From Novosphingobium sediminis (GTDB lineage Bacteria > Pseudomonadota > Alphaproteobacteria > Sphingomonadales > Sphingomonadaceae): a stretch of DNA of 42,675 nt. Within the stretch, counting starts at the first letter, position 1. The number at the start of each line of letters is the position of its first letter. The stretch covers positions 1-42,675 of the forward strand of contig NZ_BJYR01000008.1 of the NCBI RefSeq assembly GCF_007991615.1, read 5' to 3'. Below the pieces are notes generated by a model, which saw nothing but the letters and a program-made list of their open reading frames with translations, made no database searches and was not told the DNA's origin. Shown in pieces: positions 1 to 8,741 of the stretch. The translations under genes were made by a program, and so were the position numbers.

Positions 1-3
1 CGG

Positions 4-26
4 GGGCCATCCCGTGAGGATGGCCC
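4..26 (-). terminator. Hairpin downstream of rpmA
   Basis: A perfect 9-bp inverted repeat (GGGCCATCC at 4-12, GGATGGCCC at 18-26) with a 5-base loop lies 15 bases after the rpmA stop. This fits a transcription terminator for the rplU-rpmA unit. The window edge cuts off the place where a U-tract would lie, so intrinsic termination is not proven. Confidence 0.55.
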
Positions 27-41
27 GTGATGACCATCCGG

Positions 42-311
42 TTACTCTGCGGCCTCAGCCATCATGTCCACCGAGACGTACTTGCGACCAAGCTTGCCCG
101 AGTGGAAACGCACTTTGCCTTCGGCGAGCGCGAAGAGGGTGTGATCCTTGCCAATGCCGACATTGGCGCCCGGGTACACCTTCGTGCCGCGCTGGCGGAT
201 AATGATGTTGCCGCCGATCACGTGCTGATCGCCGAACTTCTTGACGCCGAGGCGGCGGCCTGCCGAATCGCGACCGTTGCGCGAAGAGCCGCCTGCTTTC
301 TTGTGTGCCAT
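42..311 (-). CDS. rpmA: 50S ribosomal protein L27
   Basis: This 89-residue protein is a full-length bacterial L27. It starts [16 protein letters not shown], the flexible N-terminal arm that reaches toward the peptidyl-transferase centre, followed by the family segment [12 protein letters not shown]. There is no N-terminal extension of the cleaved Firmicutes type. It lies 47 bases downstream of rplU on the same strand, the usual rplU-rpmA pair, so the two are probably cotranscribed. A perfect hairpin follows the stop. The identification is secure. Confidence 0.97.
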   Translation of the reverse strand: MAHKKAGGSSRNGRDSAGRRLGVKKFGDQHVIGGNIIIRQRGTKVYPGANVGIGKDHTLFALAEGKVRFHSGKLGRKYVSVDMMAEAAE

Positions 312-358
312 TTCAGATTACTCCGAGAATCTTGAGTCGCGGGTTTTGGGAGCCGCGA

Positions 359-655
359 TCAGGCGACGCTGAGGATGCGCAGCAGGGTCATCTGCTGGCG
401 GTGGCCGTTGCGGCGACGATAGTTGTGCCGACGGCGCTTCTTGAACACGATCACCTTCTCGGACTTCGCCTGCGCGATGATCTCGGCCGAAACGGTCACG
501 CCCTTGGCATCCGCGAGCACGCCTTCGTTCCCCGCGAGGAGGACGTCGGTCAGCGTGATCGTGTCACCGGCTTCACCCGCCAGCTTCTCGACCGCGATCT
601 TGTCTCCGGCGGCAACCCGATACTGCTTGCCGCCCGTGCGCACGATTGCGAACAT
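359..655 (-). CDS. rplU: 50S ribosomal protein L21
   Basis: This 98-residue protein begins [14 protein letters not shown], the canonical L21 start, and carries the basic L21 signature [15 protein letters not shown] near residues 73-87, which binds 23S rRNA. The reading frame stays open about 20 codons further upstream, but the conserved N-terminus fixes the ATG at 655. It is the first gene of the rplU-rpmA unit. Its promoter must lie in the 224-base gap before the divergent lipoprotein gene; I see no clear boxes there. Confidence 0.97.
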   Translation of the reverse strand: MFAIVRTGGKQYRVAAGDKIAVEKLAGEAGDTITLTDVLLAGNEGVLADAKGVTVSAEIIAQAKSEKVIVFKKRRRHNYRRRNGHRQQMTLLRILSVA

Positions 656-879
656 GGTTCCTGCTATCCGTTTCAAGTGTCTGGCCGCCTGATGATCCCG
701 CGAATCGGATACCATCAGACAGCATGGCCGAATCTCCGCAAGGGATGCAGAGGCCCGGAAAGAGTGGCGCGGTTAATCGAACGGTGGCCGCATGTCAACG
801 CCGCAGGGTGGCGAAAAGCTGCGGCTGCATTCGTCATGGGCCGCTTCCCCGGTCCGGCAAAAGCATCTATGGCGCGGGC

Positions 880-1407
880 ATGGCTCTTCTGTCCATCCGC
901 ATCGGTGCGCCGCTGGCTGCTCTGCTCGCGCTTTCGGCCTGCAATGCGGACCGCTCGCGCTTTCCCTCGCTGTCGATTCGCCCGGCCGAGCGCACCTACA
1001 CTACCGGCCAGCAGGCTGCGCCCGCACCGACGCCGAGCGAAGTGGCATCTGCCGATCTGGCAGACCGCGTCGCTGCCTTGCGTAAGAAGGTGGTGGCATC
1101 CCATGCCCGCTTCACCGCGCAGCATGCCTCGGCCACAACGCTCATCAATGCTGCCAAGGGCACAGCTCCCGGAACGGAAGCCTGGAGCCGCGCTGCGATC
1201 GCGCTTGCCGGGCTGACCTCCGCGCGCGGCGAGGGTCTGGTCGCACTGTCAGACCTCGATCACCTGCTGATCGCCGCGACCGAGACAGCCGCGATCGGAC
1301 CGGATGCCGATCTCAAGGTGGTTGCCCCGGCGCACCGTGCGGCCGCCGATCTGTTGGCGGAGGAAGACCGCACCATTGCCGATCTTGGCGATCGGCTGGG
1401 CGGCTAG
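880..1407 (+). CDS. Putative lipoprotein of unknown function
   Basis: This 175-residue protein starts with a short hydrophobic signal peptide ending in the lipobox LSAC, with Cys21 as the predicted lipidation site. It is therefore probably anchored at the periplasmic face of a membrane. The mature part is alanine-rich and mostly helical in character, with no motif I recognise. The frame is open further upstream, but only the ATG at 880 places the signal peptide at the N-terminus. It converges on moaE, with only 4 bases between the two stops. No function is proposed. Confidence 0.75.
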   Translation: MALLSIRIGAPLAALLALSACNADRSRFPSLSIRPAERTYTTGQQAAPAPTPSEVASADLADRVAALRKKVVASHARFTAQHASATTLINAAKGTAPGTEAWSRAAIALAGLTSARGEGLVALSDLDHLLIAATETAAIGPDADLKVVAPAHRAAADLLAEEDRTIADLGDRLGG

Positions 1408-1411
1408 CGGC

Positions 1412-1873
1412 TTACCAGCGCGCCCGATCGCGGTGATCGTCGGGCCGCGGCTCGATCCAGCGCCAGCCGGACGCGGTCTTTTCACGTTTCCAGAACCAGC
1501 TCTGGCTCTTGAGGTGATCCATCGCGAAATCGGCCGCAGCGAAAGCATCGCGGCGGTGGCGCGCAGCGGCGGCGACCAGCACAATCGGATCGCCCGCACG
1601 CATCACGCCGTAGCGGTGGATGATGAGGAGCCCATCGAGCGCCCAGCGCTTGCGCGTCGCGGCGGCCAGTGCCTCCATGCCGGGGAGGGTCATCGCAGCG
1701 TAATGCTTGAGCTCCAGCGCCTCTACCGCATGAGCCCCAGGCTCCGCCCGGACCTGCCCGAGAAAGCTTACGATTCCGCCCGCCTCGGGATGCGCGGCGG
1801 TGAAGGTGGCCATTTCCTCCGCAGGCGAGAAACCCTCACCGAGCAGGCGCACAGCGGCCCCGGAATCTGGCAT
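1412..1873 (-). CDS. moaE: Molybdopterin synthase catalytic subunit MoaE
   Basis: MoaE pairs with thiocarboxylated MoaD to convert cyclic pyranopterin monophosphate into molybdopterin. The 153-residue protein has the MoaE features: VSFLGQVR near residues 35-42, HRYGVMRAGDP near 86-95, His106-Arg107, and the two expected active-site lysines Lys122 and Lys129 in LKSQSWFWKRE. It starts one base after the moaD stop and is the last gene of the folB-SDR-moaA-moaD-moaE unit. The C-terminal tail is basic and poorly conserved in character. The identification is secure. Confidence 0.95.
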   Translation of the reverse strand: MPDSGAAVRLLGEGFSPAEEMATFTAAHPEAGGIVSFLGQVRAEPGAHAVEALELKHYAAMTLPGMEALAAATRKRWALDGLLIIHRYGVMRAGDPIVLVAAAARHRRDAFAAADFAMDHLKSQSWFWKREKTASGWRWIEPRPDDHRDRARW

Positions 1874-1874
1874 C

Positions 1875-2126
1875 TCAGCCCCCGCTTACGGGCGGCAGGA
1901 AGGCGAGTTCGTCCCCCTCCGCCAGCACGACCGCTTCGTTATCACCCAGCAGTGCGCCGTTGAGCGCCATGCGCACGCGTTCGCCAAGGAGTTCCACCGC
2001 CAGCGCCGGATCGAGCGCGGCGAGGATATGTTCGAGCGGCCCCGGAGTTACCGCAAGCTCTCCCATGCCGGCGATATCTTCCAGCCGTCCAAGAAACACC
2101 AGTTTTGCGAGACCCGATGTGGACAA
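1875..2126 (-). CDS. moaD: Molybdopterin synthase sulfur carrier subunit MoaD
   Basis: This 83-residue ubiquitin-fold protein ends in Gly-Gly, the terminus that is adenylated and thiocarboxylated so it can donate sulfur to MoaE. The segment VVLAEGDELAFLPPVSGG is typical of MoaD. It lies between moaA (2 bases upstream) and moaE (1 base downstream), the expected order. No moeB-like activating enzyme is in the window, so that activity must be encoded elsewhere. Confidence 0.95.
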   Translation of the reverse strand: MSTSGLAKLVFLGRLEDIAGMGELAVTPGPLEHILAALDPALAVELLGERVRMALNGALLGDNEAVVLAEGDELAFLPPVSGG

Positions 2127-2128
2127 CG

Positions 2129-3139
2129 TCAGCCGCCCGTCATCGACATGTGGCGGGCGAGCGCAGGCGCGGCACCGGGCCGGTCGATCACGAAGCCGTG
2201 CTTCTCCGGCTTCTCGCCCATCGCGCGGGCGAAGGCTTCTTCCAGCGCGGCTTCGGGGCTTTCGGAGCGCAGTGCGGCGCGCAGGTCCACCTTGCCCTCA
2301 CCGCCGAGGCACATGAAGAGCTGGCCGGTAGCCGTCACCCGCACGCGGTTGCAGCCTTCGCAGAAGTTGCCGGTCAGCGGGGTGATGAAGCCCAGCCGCC
2401 CACCCGTCTCGGCGATATCGACATAGCGCGCGGGGCCGCCGGTGCGCGCATCGCTCGCCGTAAGCGTCCAGCGCGATTCCAGATCGCGGCGAACGGCATC
2501 GAGCGGGAGGTAGTGATCGAAGCGGTCGCCTTCCACTTCGCCAAGCGGCATGACCTCGATCAGCGTGACCGAATGGCCTTCGCCGTGCGCCCAGGCGATC
2601 AGATCGGGCAGTTCGTGCTCGTTGATGCCCTTGAGCGCCACGGCATTCAGCTTGATCCGGATCCCCGCCGCCTTGGCCGCAGCGATGCCTTCGAGCACCT
2701 GCGGCAGGCTGTCGCGCCGGGTCAGCTCGGCAAACTTCGTCCGGTCCATCGTATCGAGCGACACGTTGATGCGCTTCACGCCTGCGGCGGCGAGATCATC
2801 GGCAAATTCGGCGAGGCGCGTGCCGTTGGTGGTCAGCGTCAGCTCATCAAGGCTGCCGTCTTCGATCTTGCGGCCCAGCGCACGGACCAGCTGCATCATG
2901 TCGCGCCGCACCAGCGGCTCGCCGCCCGTCAGCCGAATCTTGCGCACGCCGCGCGCGATGAAAGCGAGCGCGACCTCGTGGAGTTCCTCCAGCGTGAGCA
3001 CTTCGGCGCGCGGCAGGAAGGTCATGCGCTCGGGCATGCAATAGGCGCAGCGCAGGTCGCAGCGGTCCGTCAGCGAAAGCCGCAGGTAGGTGATGCGGCG
3101 CGCGAAGCGGTCAATCAGCGGAGACGGGGTGCAGCTCAT
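2129..3139 (-). CDS. moaA: GTP 3',8-cyclase MoaA (radical SAM)
   Basis: MoaA catalyses the first committed step of molybdenum cofactor synthesis, the radical rearrangement of GTP to 3',8-cyclo-7,8-dihydro-GTP. The 336-residue protein has the radical-SAM cluster Cys27-x3-Cys31-x2-Cys34, the TGGEPL segment near 71-76, the second Fe-S cluster Cys260-x2-Cys263-x13-Cys277, and the C-terminal Gly-Gly needed for activity. Its ATG overlaps the SDR stop by four bases (ATGA), which implies translational coupling. It is full length. Confidence 0.97.
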   Translation of the reverse strand: MSCTPSPLIDRFARRITYLRLSLTDRCDLRCAYCMPERMTFLPRAEVLTLEELHEVALAFIARGVRKIRLTGGEPLVRRDMMQLVRALGRKIEDGSLDELTLTTNGTRLAEFADDLAAAGVKRINVSLDTMDRTKFAELTRRDSLPQVLEGIAAAKAAGIRIKLNAVALKGINEHELPDLIAWAHGEGHSVTLIEVMPLGEVEGDRFDHYLPLDAVRRDLESRWTLTASDARTGGPARYVDIAETGGRLGFITPLTGNFCEGCNRVRVTATGQLFMCLGGEGKVDLRAALRSESPEAALEEAFARAMGEKPEKHGFVIDRPGAAPALARHMSMTGG

Positions 3140-3903
3140 GTTTCGAGGTATACGAAGTCCCGAGCGAAAGATTCAAGGTGCGCGCCACCATCAACAAAAA
3201 TAGTCTGGCCCGTAACGGCGCGCGCCTGTGCCAGAAACACCACAGCATCGGCGATCTCGCCGGGGCTTGCCAGCCGCTCGAGCGGCATCCGCGCGGTCAG
3301 GCGAAGCCACTGCTCCTCCGTATAGTCGGGTGTCGGCAGCGTCAGGCCGGGCGCAACGGCATTGACCCGCACCTGCGGGGCAAGGCTGCGCGCGAGGGTG
3401 CGAACGGCGGCGTGAAGCGCCTGTTTCGAGAGCGTGTAGCTCAGCTGATCCGGCACCGGGTTGATGACGCGCTGATCGAGGATATGGACCACCGCCGCCT
3501 CGCCCGCTGCCAGTTCGGCCAGCGCGCGTGTCAGCAGCACCGGTGCGGTGAGGTTTACCGCCAGATGCTCATCGAGCATCGCGGCGGTCACCGTTTCTGC
3601 CGTATCTTCGCGAAACAGCGCCGCACAATTGACGAGCAGGCTGGGCGCGCGCCCGGCCAGCGCCATGGCATCGGAGGGCAGGCGACTCACCGCCGCCGCA
3701 TCGGAAAGATCCGCCGCCAGCGGATGGACGGCCGCGCCGAGGCTTGTCAGTTCGTCCGCAAAGCTGTGATCGAAGGTTGCCGCGCTGTGCGCATGAAGCG
3801 CCAGATCATACCCCGCATTGGCGAGTGCACGCGCGATTGCCGCGCCGATGCGTCGCCATCCCCCGGTAACCAGCGCAAGCGGACGGGCGGACTGCGCTGC
3901 CAT
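3136..3903 (-). CDS. Pteridine-reductase-type SDR (FolM/PTR1-like)
   Basis: This 255-residue short-chain dehydrogenase most likely reduces a dihydropterin or dihydrofolate with NADPH. The nucleotide loop is TGGWRRIG (13-20), the TGxxxRxG form of pteridine reductases rather than the usual TGxxxGxG. The catalytic set is Asp143, Tyr156 and Lys160, with the same spacing as Asp-Tyr-Lys in trypanosomatid PTR1, where Asp replaces the classical Ser. It sits between folB and moaA, 2 bases after folB and overlapping moaA by 4. Start: ATG 3903; the longer open frame runs into folB. Substrate choice (dihydromonapterin, dihydrofolate or another) is not determined. Confidence 0.85.
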   Translation of the reverse strand: MAAQSARPLALVTGGWRRIGAAIARALANAGYDLALHAHSAATFDHSFADELTSLGAAVHPLAADLSDAAAVSRLPSDAMALAGRAPSLLVNCAALFREDTAETVTAAMLDEHLAVNLTAPVLLTRALAELAAGEAAVVHILDQRVINPVPDQLSYTLSKQALHAAVRTLARSLAPQVRVNAVAPGLTLPTPDYTEEQWLRLTARMPLERLASPGEIADAVVFLAQARAVTGQTIFVDGGAHLESFARDFVYLET

Positions 3904-3905
3904 GC

Positions 3906-4280
3906 TCAATCGCGCCGATGCCGGGTGAGCGTCATGCCAATCTCCTCGCCGCGCTCGCTGATCGCGAGCTTGACGATCTTCACCGTCACGCGCTCGATCC
4001 GCTTGTCCTGCAGGAACAGCGTTTCGCAGATGTGGTCCGCCACCGATTCGATCAGCTGGAAATGTACGCCCTGCGGCAGGCCTTCGGTCGCCGCGTGCTT
4101 GAGATCCATGTAGTTCTTGCTCGCCGTCAGCGGGCAATCGGGGGTGTAGCGGTCCTGCGGCTTGAGCGCCGCCGAAATCGAGATGCGCAGCGGCTGCGGG
4201 CGCCCGGTCTCCTCGGAATAGATCCCGGTGAGGACGTCGGTCTCGACGTTGGCGACTTCTAGGATGAGGCTGTCGTTCAC
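3906..4280 (-). CDS. folB: Dihydroneopterin aldolase family protein FolB
   Basis: FolB acts in folate synthesis, cleaving dihydroneopterin to 6-hydroxymethyl-dihydropterin, and some members are epimerases. The roughly 124-residue protein has the family ending (VTVKIVKL, then IGMTLTR) and a central segment around HFQLIESVADHICETLF. I chose the GTG at 4280 because AGAGG lies 8 bases upstream; a GTG at 4298 is the alternative. It opens the folB-SDR-moaADE run, 60 bases after the methyltransferase gene. Confidence 0.87.
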   Translation of the reverse strand: MNDSLILEVANVETDVLTGIYSEETGRPQPLRISISAALKPQDRYTPDCPLTASKNYMDLKHAATEGLPQGVHFQLIESVADHICETLFLQDKRIERVTVKIVKLAISERGEEIGMTLTRHRRD

Positions 4281-4340
4281 GGGGCGGGCCTCTGGCACCC
4301 CGCTGCGCCTGTGTCCAGTGCGGCGCCCCTTCAGATTTGC

Positions 4341-5234
4341 TTATGTTCCGGGATTGGACCAGCGCGCGAAGATCGCGGTAGGGAGGAAGCGGCCACTCTC
4401 ACCGTCTTCCTTGATGGCCAGATCGCCATGCTCGACCGTGCCCGGCAGGCCCGCGAGCGCCTCGGCCAGCAGCCCGCCAATGGCGAGCGAGGACATGCGC
4501 ACGGCGTAGACGGTGAGGAACAGGAAGCGGCTGTCCGCATCCAGCAGCCGCGCGCAATCAGCGATCAGCGCGGGGAGGTTCTCCTCCAGCCGCCAGACTT
4601 CGCCATCAGGCCCGCGACCGAACTTGGGCGGATCGAGGATGATCCCGTCATAGCGCCGCCCGCGCCGCACTTCGCGCGCGGCGAACTTGGCCGCATCGTC
4701 GACGATCCAGCGCACCGGGCGGTCTTCCAGCCCCGCGACTGCGGCATTGGCGCGCGCCTGCGCCACCGCCTTCTTCGAGGCATCGACATGGGTCACCGGC
4801 CCGAAGCGCGAGAGCGCCATGGTGCCGACGCCGGTGTAGCCGAACATGTTGAGCGTGGACGCGTCAGGCTTGCCGTCCAGCTGCTCGCCCATCCAGTCCC
4901 ACACCGGGGCCATGTCCGGGAAGAAGCCGAGGTGGCGGAAGGGCGTGCACTGCGCGGTGAAGCCGATGCCCCGCCACGAGAGCGGCCAGCCTTCGCGCGG
5001 GACGGGCTTGGCATAAGTCCAGCGGCCGCCGCCGTCCTCGTCCGAACCCGGCACGAATTCGCCGTGCGCATCCCACACGGCCTGCCGCGGCGCCCACATG
5101 GCCTGCGGTTCGGGTCGGATGAAGCGGTAATCGCCGTAGCGCTCGAGCTTGCGCCCGTCGCCGCTGTCGATCAGGCCGAACTGGTCCCAGCCCTGCCCGA
5201 CCATGAGCTTCGCCTGAAGATCGAGCGCCGCCAC
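4341..5234 (-). CDS. Class I SAM-dependent methyltransferase (RlmI/RlmL-like)
   Basis: This protein of about 297 residues has a PUA/RlmI-like front part (SGDGRKLERYG near 24-34), the SAM-binding motif NMFGYTGVGTMA (129-140), VDASKKAV (150-157) and the catalytic DPPKF motif at 201-205. DPPxF enzymes of this branch methylate RNA bases or related substrates; the actual target is unknown. The start is uncertain: GTG at 5234 lies one base after the thrC stop, and ATG at 5204 is the alternative. The spacing suggests coupling to thrC. Confidence 0.85.
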   Translation of the reverse strand: MAALDLQAKLMVGQGWDQFGLIDSGDGRKLERYGDYRFIRPEPQAMWAPRQAVWDAHGEFVPGSDEDGGGRWTYAKPVPREGWPLSWRGIGFTAQCTPFRHLGFFPDMAPVWDWMGEQLDGKPDASTLNMFGYTGVGTMALSRFGPVTHVDASKKAVAQARANAAVAGLEDRPVRWIVDDAAKFAAREVRRGRRYDGIILDPPKFGRGPDGEVWRLEENLPALIADCARLLDADSRFLFLTVYAVRMSSLAIGGLLAEALAGLPGTVEHGDLAIKEDGESGRFLPTAIFARWSNPGT

Positions 5235-5235
5235 C

Positions 5236-6642
5236 TTAGCGAACTCGGGGAGTCGCGCGCTCGGCAATCCACGCAGCGATGGTGTCGTAGTCACCCGGCA
5301 GGCGCGTATAGGCCTCCTCGCGCTCGAACAGGTCGCCCACCCGCGAAGGAAGGCCGGGGCGCACGCCCGTTGCGCGCTCCACCGCATCCCCGAACTTGGC
5401 GGGATGCGCTGTCGCCAGCGTCACCACCGGTACGTCGGCGGCAAGGCCTTCGGCAACGCGCGCCGCGTGAAGGCCGATCGCGGTGTGTGGATCGAGCACT
5501 TCGGCGCAGGATTCGTAAGCCCAGCGCATCGCCTTGGCCATTTCCGCCGCATCCGCACGCGCGCTGGTGAAGAGCGCCGCCGATGCCTCGCGCTGCGCAT
5601 TGGTGAGCTGCATCGCCTTTGCGCTCTCGAACTGCTTCATCTGAGCAAGGATAGCCGCGCCATCGCGCCCGCCTGCGTCGTAGAGCAGCCGCTCGAAATT
5701 CGAGGACACCTGGATATCCATCGACGGCGCCGCGGTCGGCGTCACCGTGCCGGCGGAGTAATCGCCGGTGGAAAGCGCGCGGTGGAGGATGTCGTTGATG
5801 TTGGTGGCGACGATCAGACGCTCGATGGGGAGGCCCATCTGCGCCGCGACATAGCCGGCGAACACGTCGCCGAAATTGCCGGTCGGCACGCTGAAAGCCA
5901 CCCGGCGCTCGGGCGCGCCCAATTGGAGCGCGGCGGCGAAATAATAGACCACCTGCGCCATCAGCCGCGCCCAGTTGATCGAATTGACCGCGGCGATGCC
6001 GAAGCGGCTGGTCATCGCGCCATCGTTGAACATGCGCTTCACCATCGCCTGCGCATCATCGAAGCTGCCATCAATGGCGATGTTGTGGACGTTGGGCGCG
6101 AGCACCGTGGTCATCTGCCGCCGCTGCACATCGGAGACGCGGCCATGCGGGTGGAGCATGAAGATGTCGACCTTGGCGCGGCCCGCGACGGCATCGATCG
6201 CGGCGGAACCGGTATCGCCCGAGGTTGCGCCGACGATGGTCAGGTGATCGTCGCGCTTCGAAAGGAATTCCTCGAACAGCAGGCCGAGCAGTTGCAGCGC
6301 CACGTCCTTGAACGCCAGCGTGGGCCCGTGGAACAGTTCGAGCAGCCACTGCCGCTCATCAAGCTGCACCAGCGGGGTAACGGCGGCGTGGGAGAAGCGG
6401 CCATAGGCCTCGCGCGTCAGTTCGAGCAGGCGTTCGGGCGCAATGCAGTCGCCCACGAAGGGCTGCATGATCTTTGCCGCCAGTTCGGCATAGGGCAGGC
6501 CCGCCATCGCGGCGATTTCGGCTTTGGTGAAGGTCGGCCAGCGCTCGGGCACATAGAGCCCGCCATCCGAGGCGAGGCCGGCGAGGGTCACGCCCTCGAA
6601 ATCGAGCGAGGGCGCCTGGCCCCGGGTGCTGACGTACTTCAT
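5236..6642 (-). CDS. thrC: Threonine synthase
   Basis: Threonine synthase converts O-phosphohomoserine to threonine with PLP. The 468-residue protein begins MKYVSTRG, the usual start of the long bacterial class, has FHGPTLAFKDVALQ with Lys112 as the PLP Schiff-base lysine, and SGDTGSAA as the phosphate-binding segment. The frame is open upstream, but ATG 6642 matches the family N-terminus. A palindromic repeat separates it from SURF1. Placement of thrC after the oxidase assembly genes is common in sphingomonads. Confidence 0.96.
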   Translation of the reverse strand: MKYVSTRGQAPSLDFEGVTLAGLASDGGLYVPERWPTFTKAEIAAMAGLPYAELAAKIMQPFVGDCIAPERLLELTREAYGRFSHAAVTPLVQLDERQWLLELFHGPTLAFKDVALQLLGLLFEEFLSKRDDHLTIVGATSGDTGSAAIDAVAGRAKVDIFMLHPHGRVSDVQRRQMTTVLAPNVHNIAIDGSFDDAQAMVKRMFNDGAMTSRFGIAAVNSINWARLMAQVVYYFAAALQLGAPERRVAFSVPTGNFGDVFAGYVAAQMGLPIERLIVATNINDILHRALSTGDYSAGTVTPTAAPSMDIQVSSNFERLLYDAGGRDGAAILAQMKQFESAKAMQLTNAQREASAALFTSARADAAEMAKAMRWAYESCAEVLDPHTAIGLHAARVAEGLAADVPVVTLATAHPAKFGDAVERATGVRPGLPSRVGDLFEREEAYTRLPGDYDTIAAWIAERATPRVR

Positions 6643-6745
6643 GGGCACGCCGGTTAGCCGCCGGGGGCGCGGGGCGCAAGGATTTGGGGCGAAGTCCGCA
6701 GCGGATGCAGATTTGGCATTGCGCGCCCTGCTCATCCTGAAAGGC

Positions 6746-6826
6746 TCGTCATCCCCGCGAAGGCGGGGATCCAGAGCGGACGCAGCGCTACATGGCCCTG
6801 GATCCCCGCCTGCGCGGGGATGACGA
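6746..6826. repeat. REP-like double palindrome
   Basis: Two hairpins, CCCCGCGAAGGCGGGG at 6753-6768 and CCCCGCCTGCGCGGGG at 6804-6819, sit in inverted orientation. The outer arms also pair: TCGTCATCCCCGC on the left and GCGGGGATGACGA on the right. This is the general form of a bacterial interspersed REP element, and the core words are familiar from alphaproteobacterial intergenic regions. It fills the gap between SURF1 and thrC and may act as an attenuator or mRNA-stabilising element. Confidence 0.8.
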
Positions 6827-6850
6827 AGGTGGGTGGGTTCGCGGGACGGT

Positions 6851-7420
6851 CTAGCCCCGCTCGCGCATCCGCTTCCTCAGCGCCAGCGCGTAGATCACCA
6901 GCGCGACGCCCGCGAAGAGGAACCACTGCACCGCATAGGCGAGGTGGTTGTTGGGGATGTCCTTGGGATCGGGTTTGGCGTTGGCATCGAGGCCGGCAAG
7001 CGGCGGATCGGCGACAAGACGCGGCCCCGGCGCGATCCAGCCAGTTACCACGCCGCCCGTCCAGACCGGCGCGGAAGGATCGCGCGACCAGCCGAGCACC
7101 ACCTGCCGCTCGCCGCCCCCGACATCCTCGCAGGTTGCCACATGCGCAAGCCCAGCCTCGCCCTTCGCGTTGCGTCCGGATAGGGTCGTCTGGCCAGCAG
7201 CGGCGCGGCACTCGATCTGTGTGCGGTGGTAGAGCGAGCGCTCGACCGCCGCTGGGCTATCCGGCCAGCGGACTTGCGCGCCCGATGTTTGCGCCGCTTC
7301 ATAGCGCGCCAGCATGGCCTGCTTTTCGCCCAACCGCTCAAGCTGCCAGAAGCCGAGGCGGATCATCACCCCGACGGCGACCAGCACCAGCAGCGTCGGC
7401 ACAATCGGAATACGCTTCAC
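6851..7420 (-). CDS. SURF1-family cytochrome oxidase assembly protein
   Basis: SURF1 proteins are membrane-anchored factors that help insert heme a into cytochrome c oxidase subunit I. The 189-residue protein has an N-terminal membrane segment (about 6-24) followed by GFWQLERLGEKQ, a periplasmic domain, and a C-terminal segment NNHLAYAVQWFLFAGVAL leading into the second helix. It is shorter than many SURF1 proteins (about 230 residues). The start is GTG at 7420, and GTGA overlaps the DUF983 stop. The oxidase neighbours support the role. Confidence 0.9.
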   Translation of the reverse strand: MKRIPIVPTLLVLVAVGVMIRLGFWQLERLGEKQAMLARYEAAQTSGAQVRWPDSPAAVERSLYHRTQIECRAAAGQTTLSGRNAKGEAGLAHVATCEDVGGGERQVVLGWSRDPSAPVWTGGVVTGWIAPGPRLVADPPLAGLDANAKPDPKDIPNNHLAYAVQWFLFAGVALVIYALALRKRMRERG

Positions 7421-7788
7421 GATAAAACTCCCGCTGCGCGCAGCCGCGCAATCAACAGCGCCGCCTTCACCAGCCGCAAGGCGCCCATAATCACACCCGG
7501 CACCGCCACCACGATCACGCCCAGCATCAGCCAGAGTGGCGGACGAACCGCATCATCGAGCTTGAGCGCACCGGCAATCAGCAGCGCCGTCAGCGGCAGC
7601 AGCACGAAATAGAGGCCCCGCCCGCGCGGTTCGTAGTCGGTAAAAGCGAGCCCGCAGCTCCGGCATTCCGGCGCAAACCCCGCAGGAGCATCCCACAATG
7701 AACGCGCGCCGCAGCGGGGGCACAAACCGAAAAGGGCAGCGCGGATAAGTCCGCGCTGCCCTTTCGAAGCTTCATCCGAAGCGTTCAC
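7417..7788 (-). CDS. DUF983 family protein
   Basis: This 123-residue membrane protein has an N-terminal zinc-ribbon-like set of cysteines (Cys23-x2-Cys26 and Cys42-x2-Cys45), then two hydrophobic helices around 58-77 and 85-105. This is the layout of DUF983, a family of unknown function that commonly sits between coxC and surf1 in Alphaproteobacteria. It lies 16 bases after ctaE and overlaps SURF1 by four bases, so it probably belongs to oxidase biogenesis, possibly metal handling. That role is inferred from position only. Confidence 0.88.
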   Translation of the reverse strand: MNASDEASKGQRGLIRAALFGLCPRCGARSLWDAPAGFAPECRSCGLAFTDYEPRGRGLYFVLLPLTALLIAGALKLDDAVRPPLWLMLGVIVVAVPGVIMGALRLVKAALLIARLRAAGVLS

Positions 7789-7804
7789 CGGATCACGAGC
7801 CAGA

Positions 7805-8626
7805 TCACTCGATCGGTGCGCCCCAGCCGCCCCACACGTAGATGGCGACGAAGAGGAACAGCCACACCACGTCGACGAAGTGCCAGTACCACGCAGCGGC
7901 TTCGAAACCGAAGTGCTGGCGCGGGGTGAAGTGGCCCTTGTAGGCGCGCGCCTGGCAAACGGCGAGGAAGATGGTGCCGACGATCACGTGGAAGCCGTGG
8001 AACCCGGTCGCCATGTAGAACGCCGAACCGTAGGTGTTCTCGCCGAAGCCGAACGGAGCGTGCATGTACTCGTAGGCCTGGATCGAGCTGAACAGCAGGC
8101 CCAGCGCGATGGTCGCCCAAAGACCGGTCTTGAGGCCTTCGCGGTTGCCGTGGATCAGTTCGTGGTGCGCCCATGTCAGCGTCGTGCCCGAGCAGAGCAG
8201 GATCAGCGTGTTGAGCAGCGGCAGATCGAACGGGTTCATCACCGCTTCGATGCCCTTGGGGGGCCACTTGCCACCGATCACGTCAACCAACTGGTTGGGG
8301 AACAGCGAGAAATCGAAGAAGGCCCAGAACCAGCCGACGAAGAACATCACTTCCGAAGCGATGAACAGGATCATGCCGTAGCGCTGGTGAAGCTGCACGA
8401 CCGGGGTGTGATCGCCCGCATGCGCTTCCTTGATCACGTTGCCCCACCACGAGAACATGGTGAGCGCCACGCCGAACACGCCGAGCATGAGCGCGATCTT
8501 GCCGCCGGGCATGCCGTGCATGGCAAAGACGCCGCCGCTCGTCATCGTGAGCGCCGAAAACGCGCCGACGATCGGCCAGATGTCAGGCGGCAGAATGTGG
8601 TAATCGTGGTTCTTGGTGCCGGCCAT
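7805..8626 (-). CDS. ctaE: Cytochrome c oxidase subunit III
   Basis: This 273-residue integral membrane protein is subunit III of the aa3-type oxidase. It starts MAGTKNHDYHILPPDIWP and shows the family segments GWFWAFFDFSLFP, TWAHHELIHGNREGLK, GFHGFHVIVGTIFLAVC and AAAWYWHFVDVVWLFLF, covering the seven expected helices. Subunit III stabilises the catalytic core and its proton uptake. A gap of 115 bases separates it from ctaG upstream, while DUF983 follows closely. It is full length. Confidence 0.97.
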   Translation of the reverse strand: MAGTKNHDYHILPPDIWPIVGAFSALTMTSGGVFAMHGMPGGKIALMLGVFGVALTMFSWWGNVIKEAHAGDHTPVVQLHQRYGMILFIASEVMFFVGWFWAFFDFSLFPNQLVDVIGGKWPPKGIEAVMNPFDLPLLNTLILLCSGTTLTWAHHELIHGNREGLKTGLWATIALGLLFSSIQAYEYMHAPFGFGENTYGSAFYMATGFHGFHVIVGTIFLAVCQARAYKGHFTPRQHFGFEAAAWYWHFVDVVWLFLFVAIYVWGGWGAPIE

Positions 8627-8741
8627 GTTCGTCTTCTAACCCCCGTCAGCTTGGGACTTGGCGAAACGCACCGCAGGGGCGCGATTCAGCTTGTTTGCAA
8701 ACGCCTTTATCGAGGCCGCGCGGTGCGGTCCAGAGGCTTTC

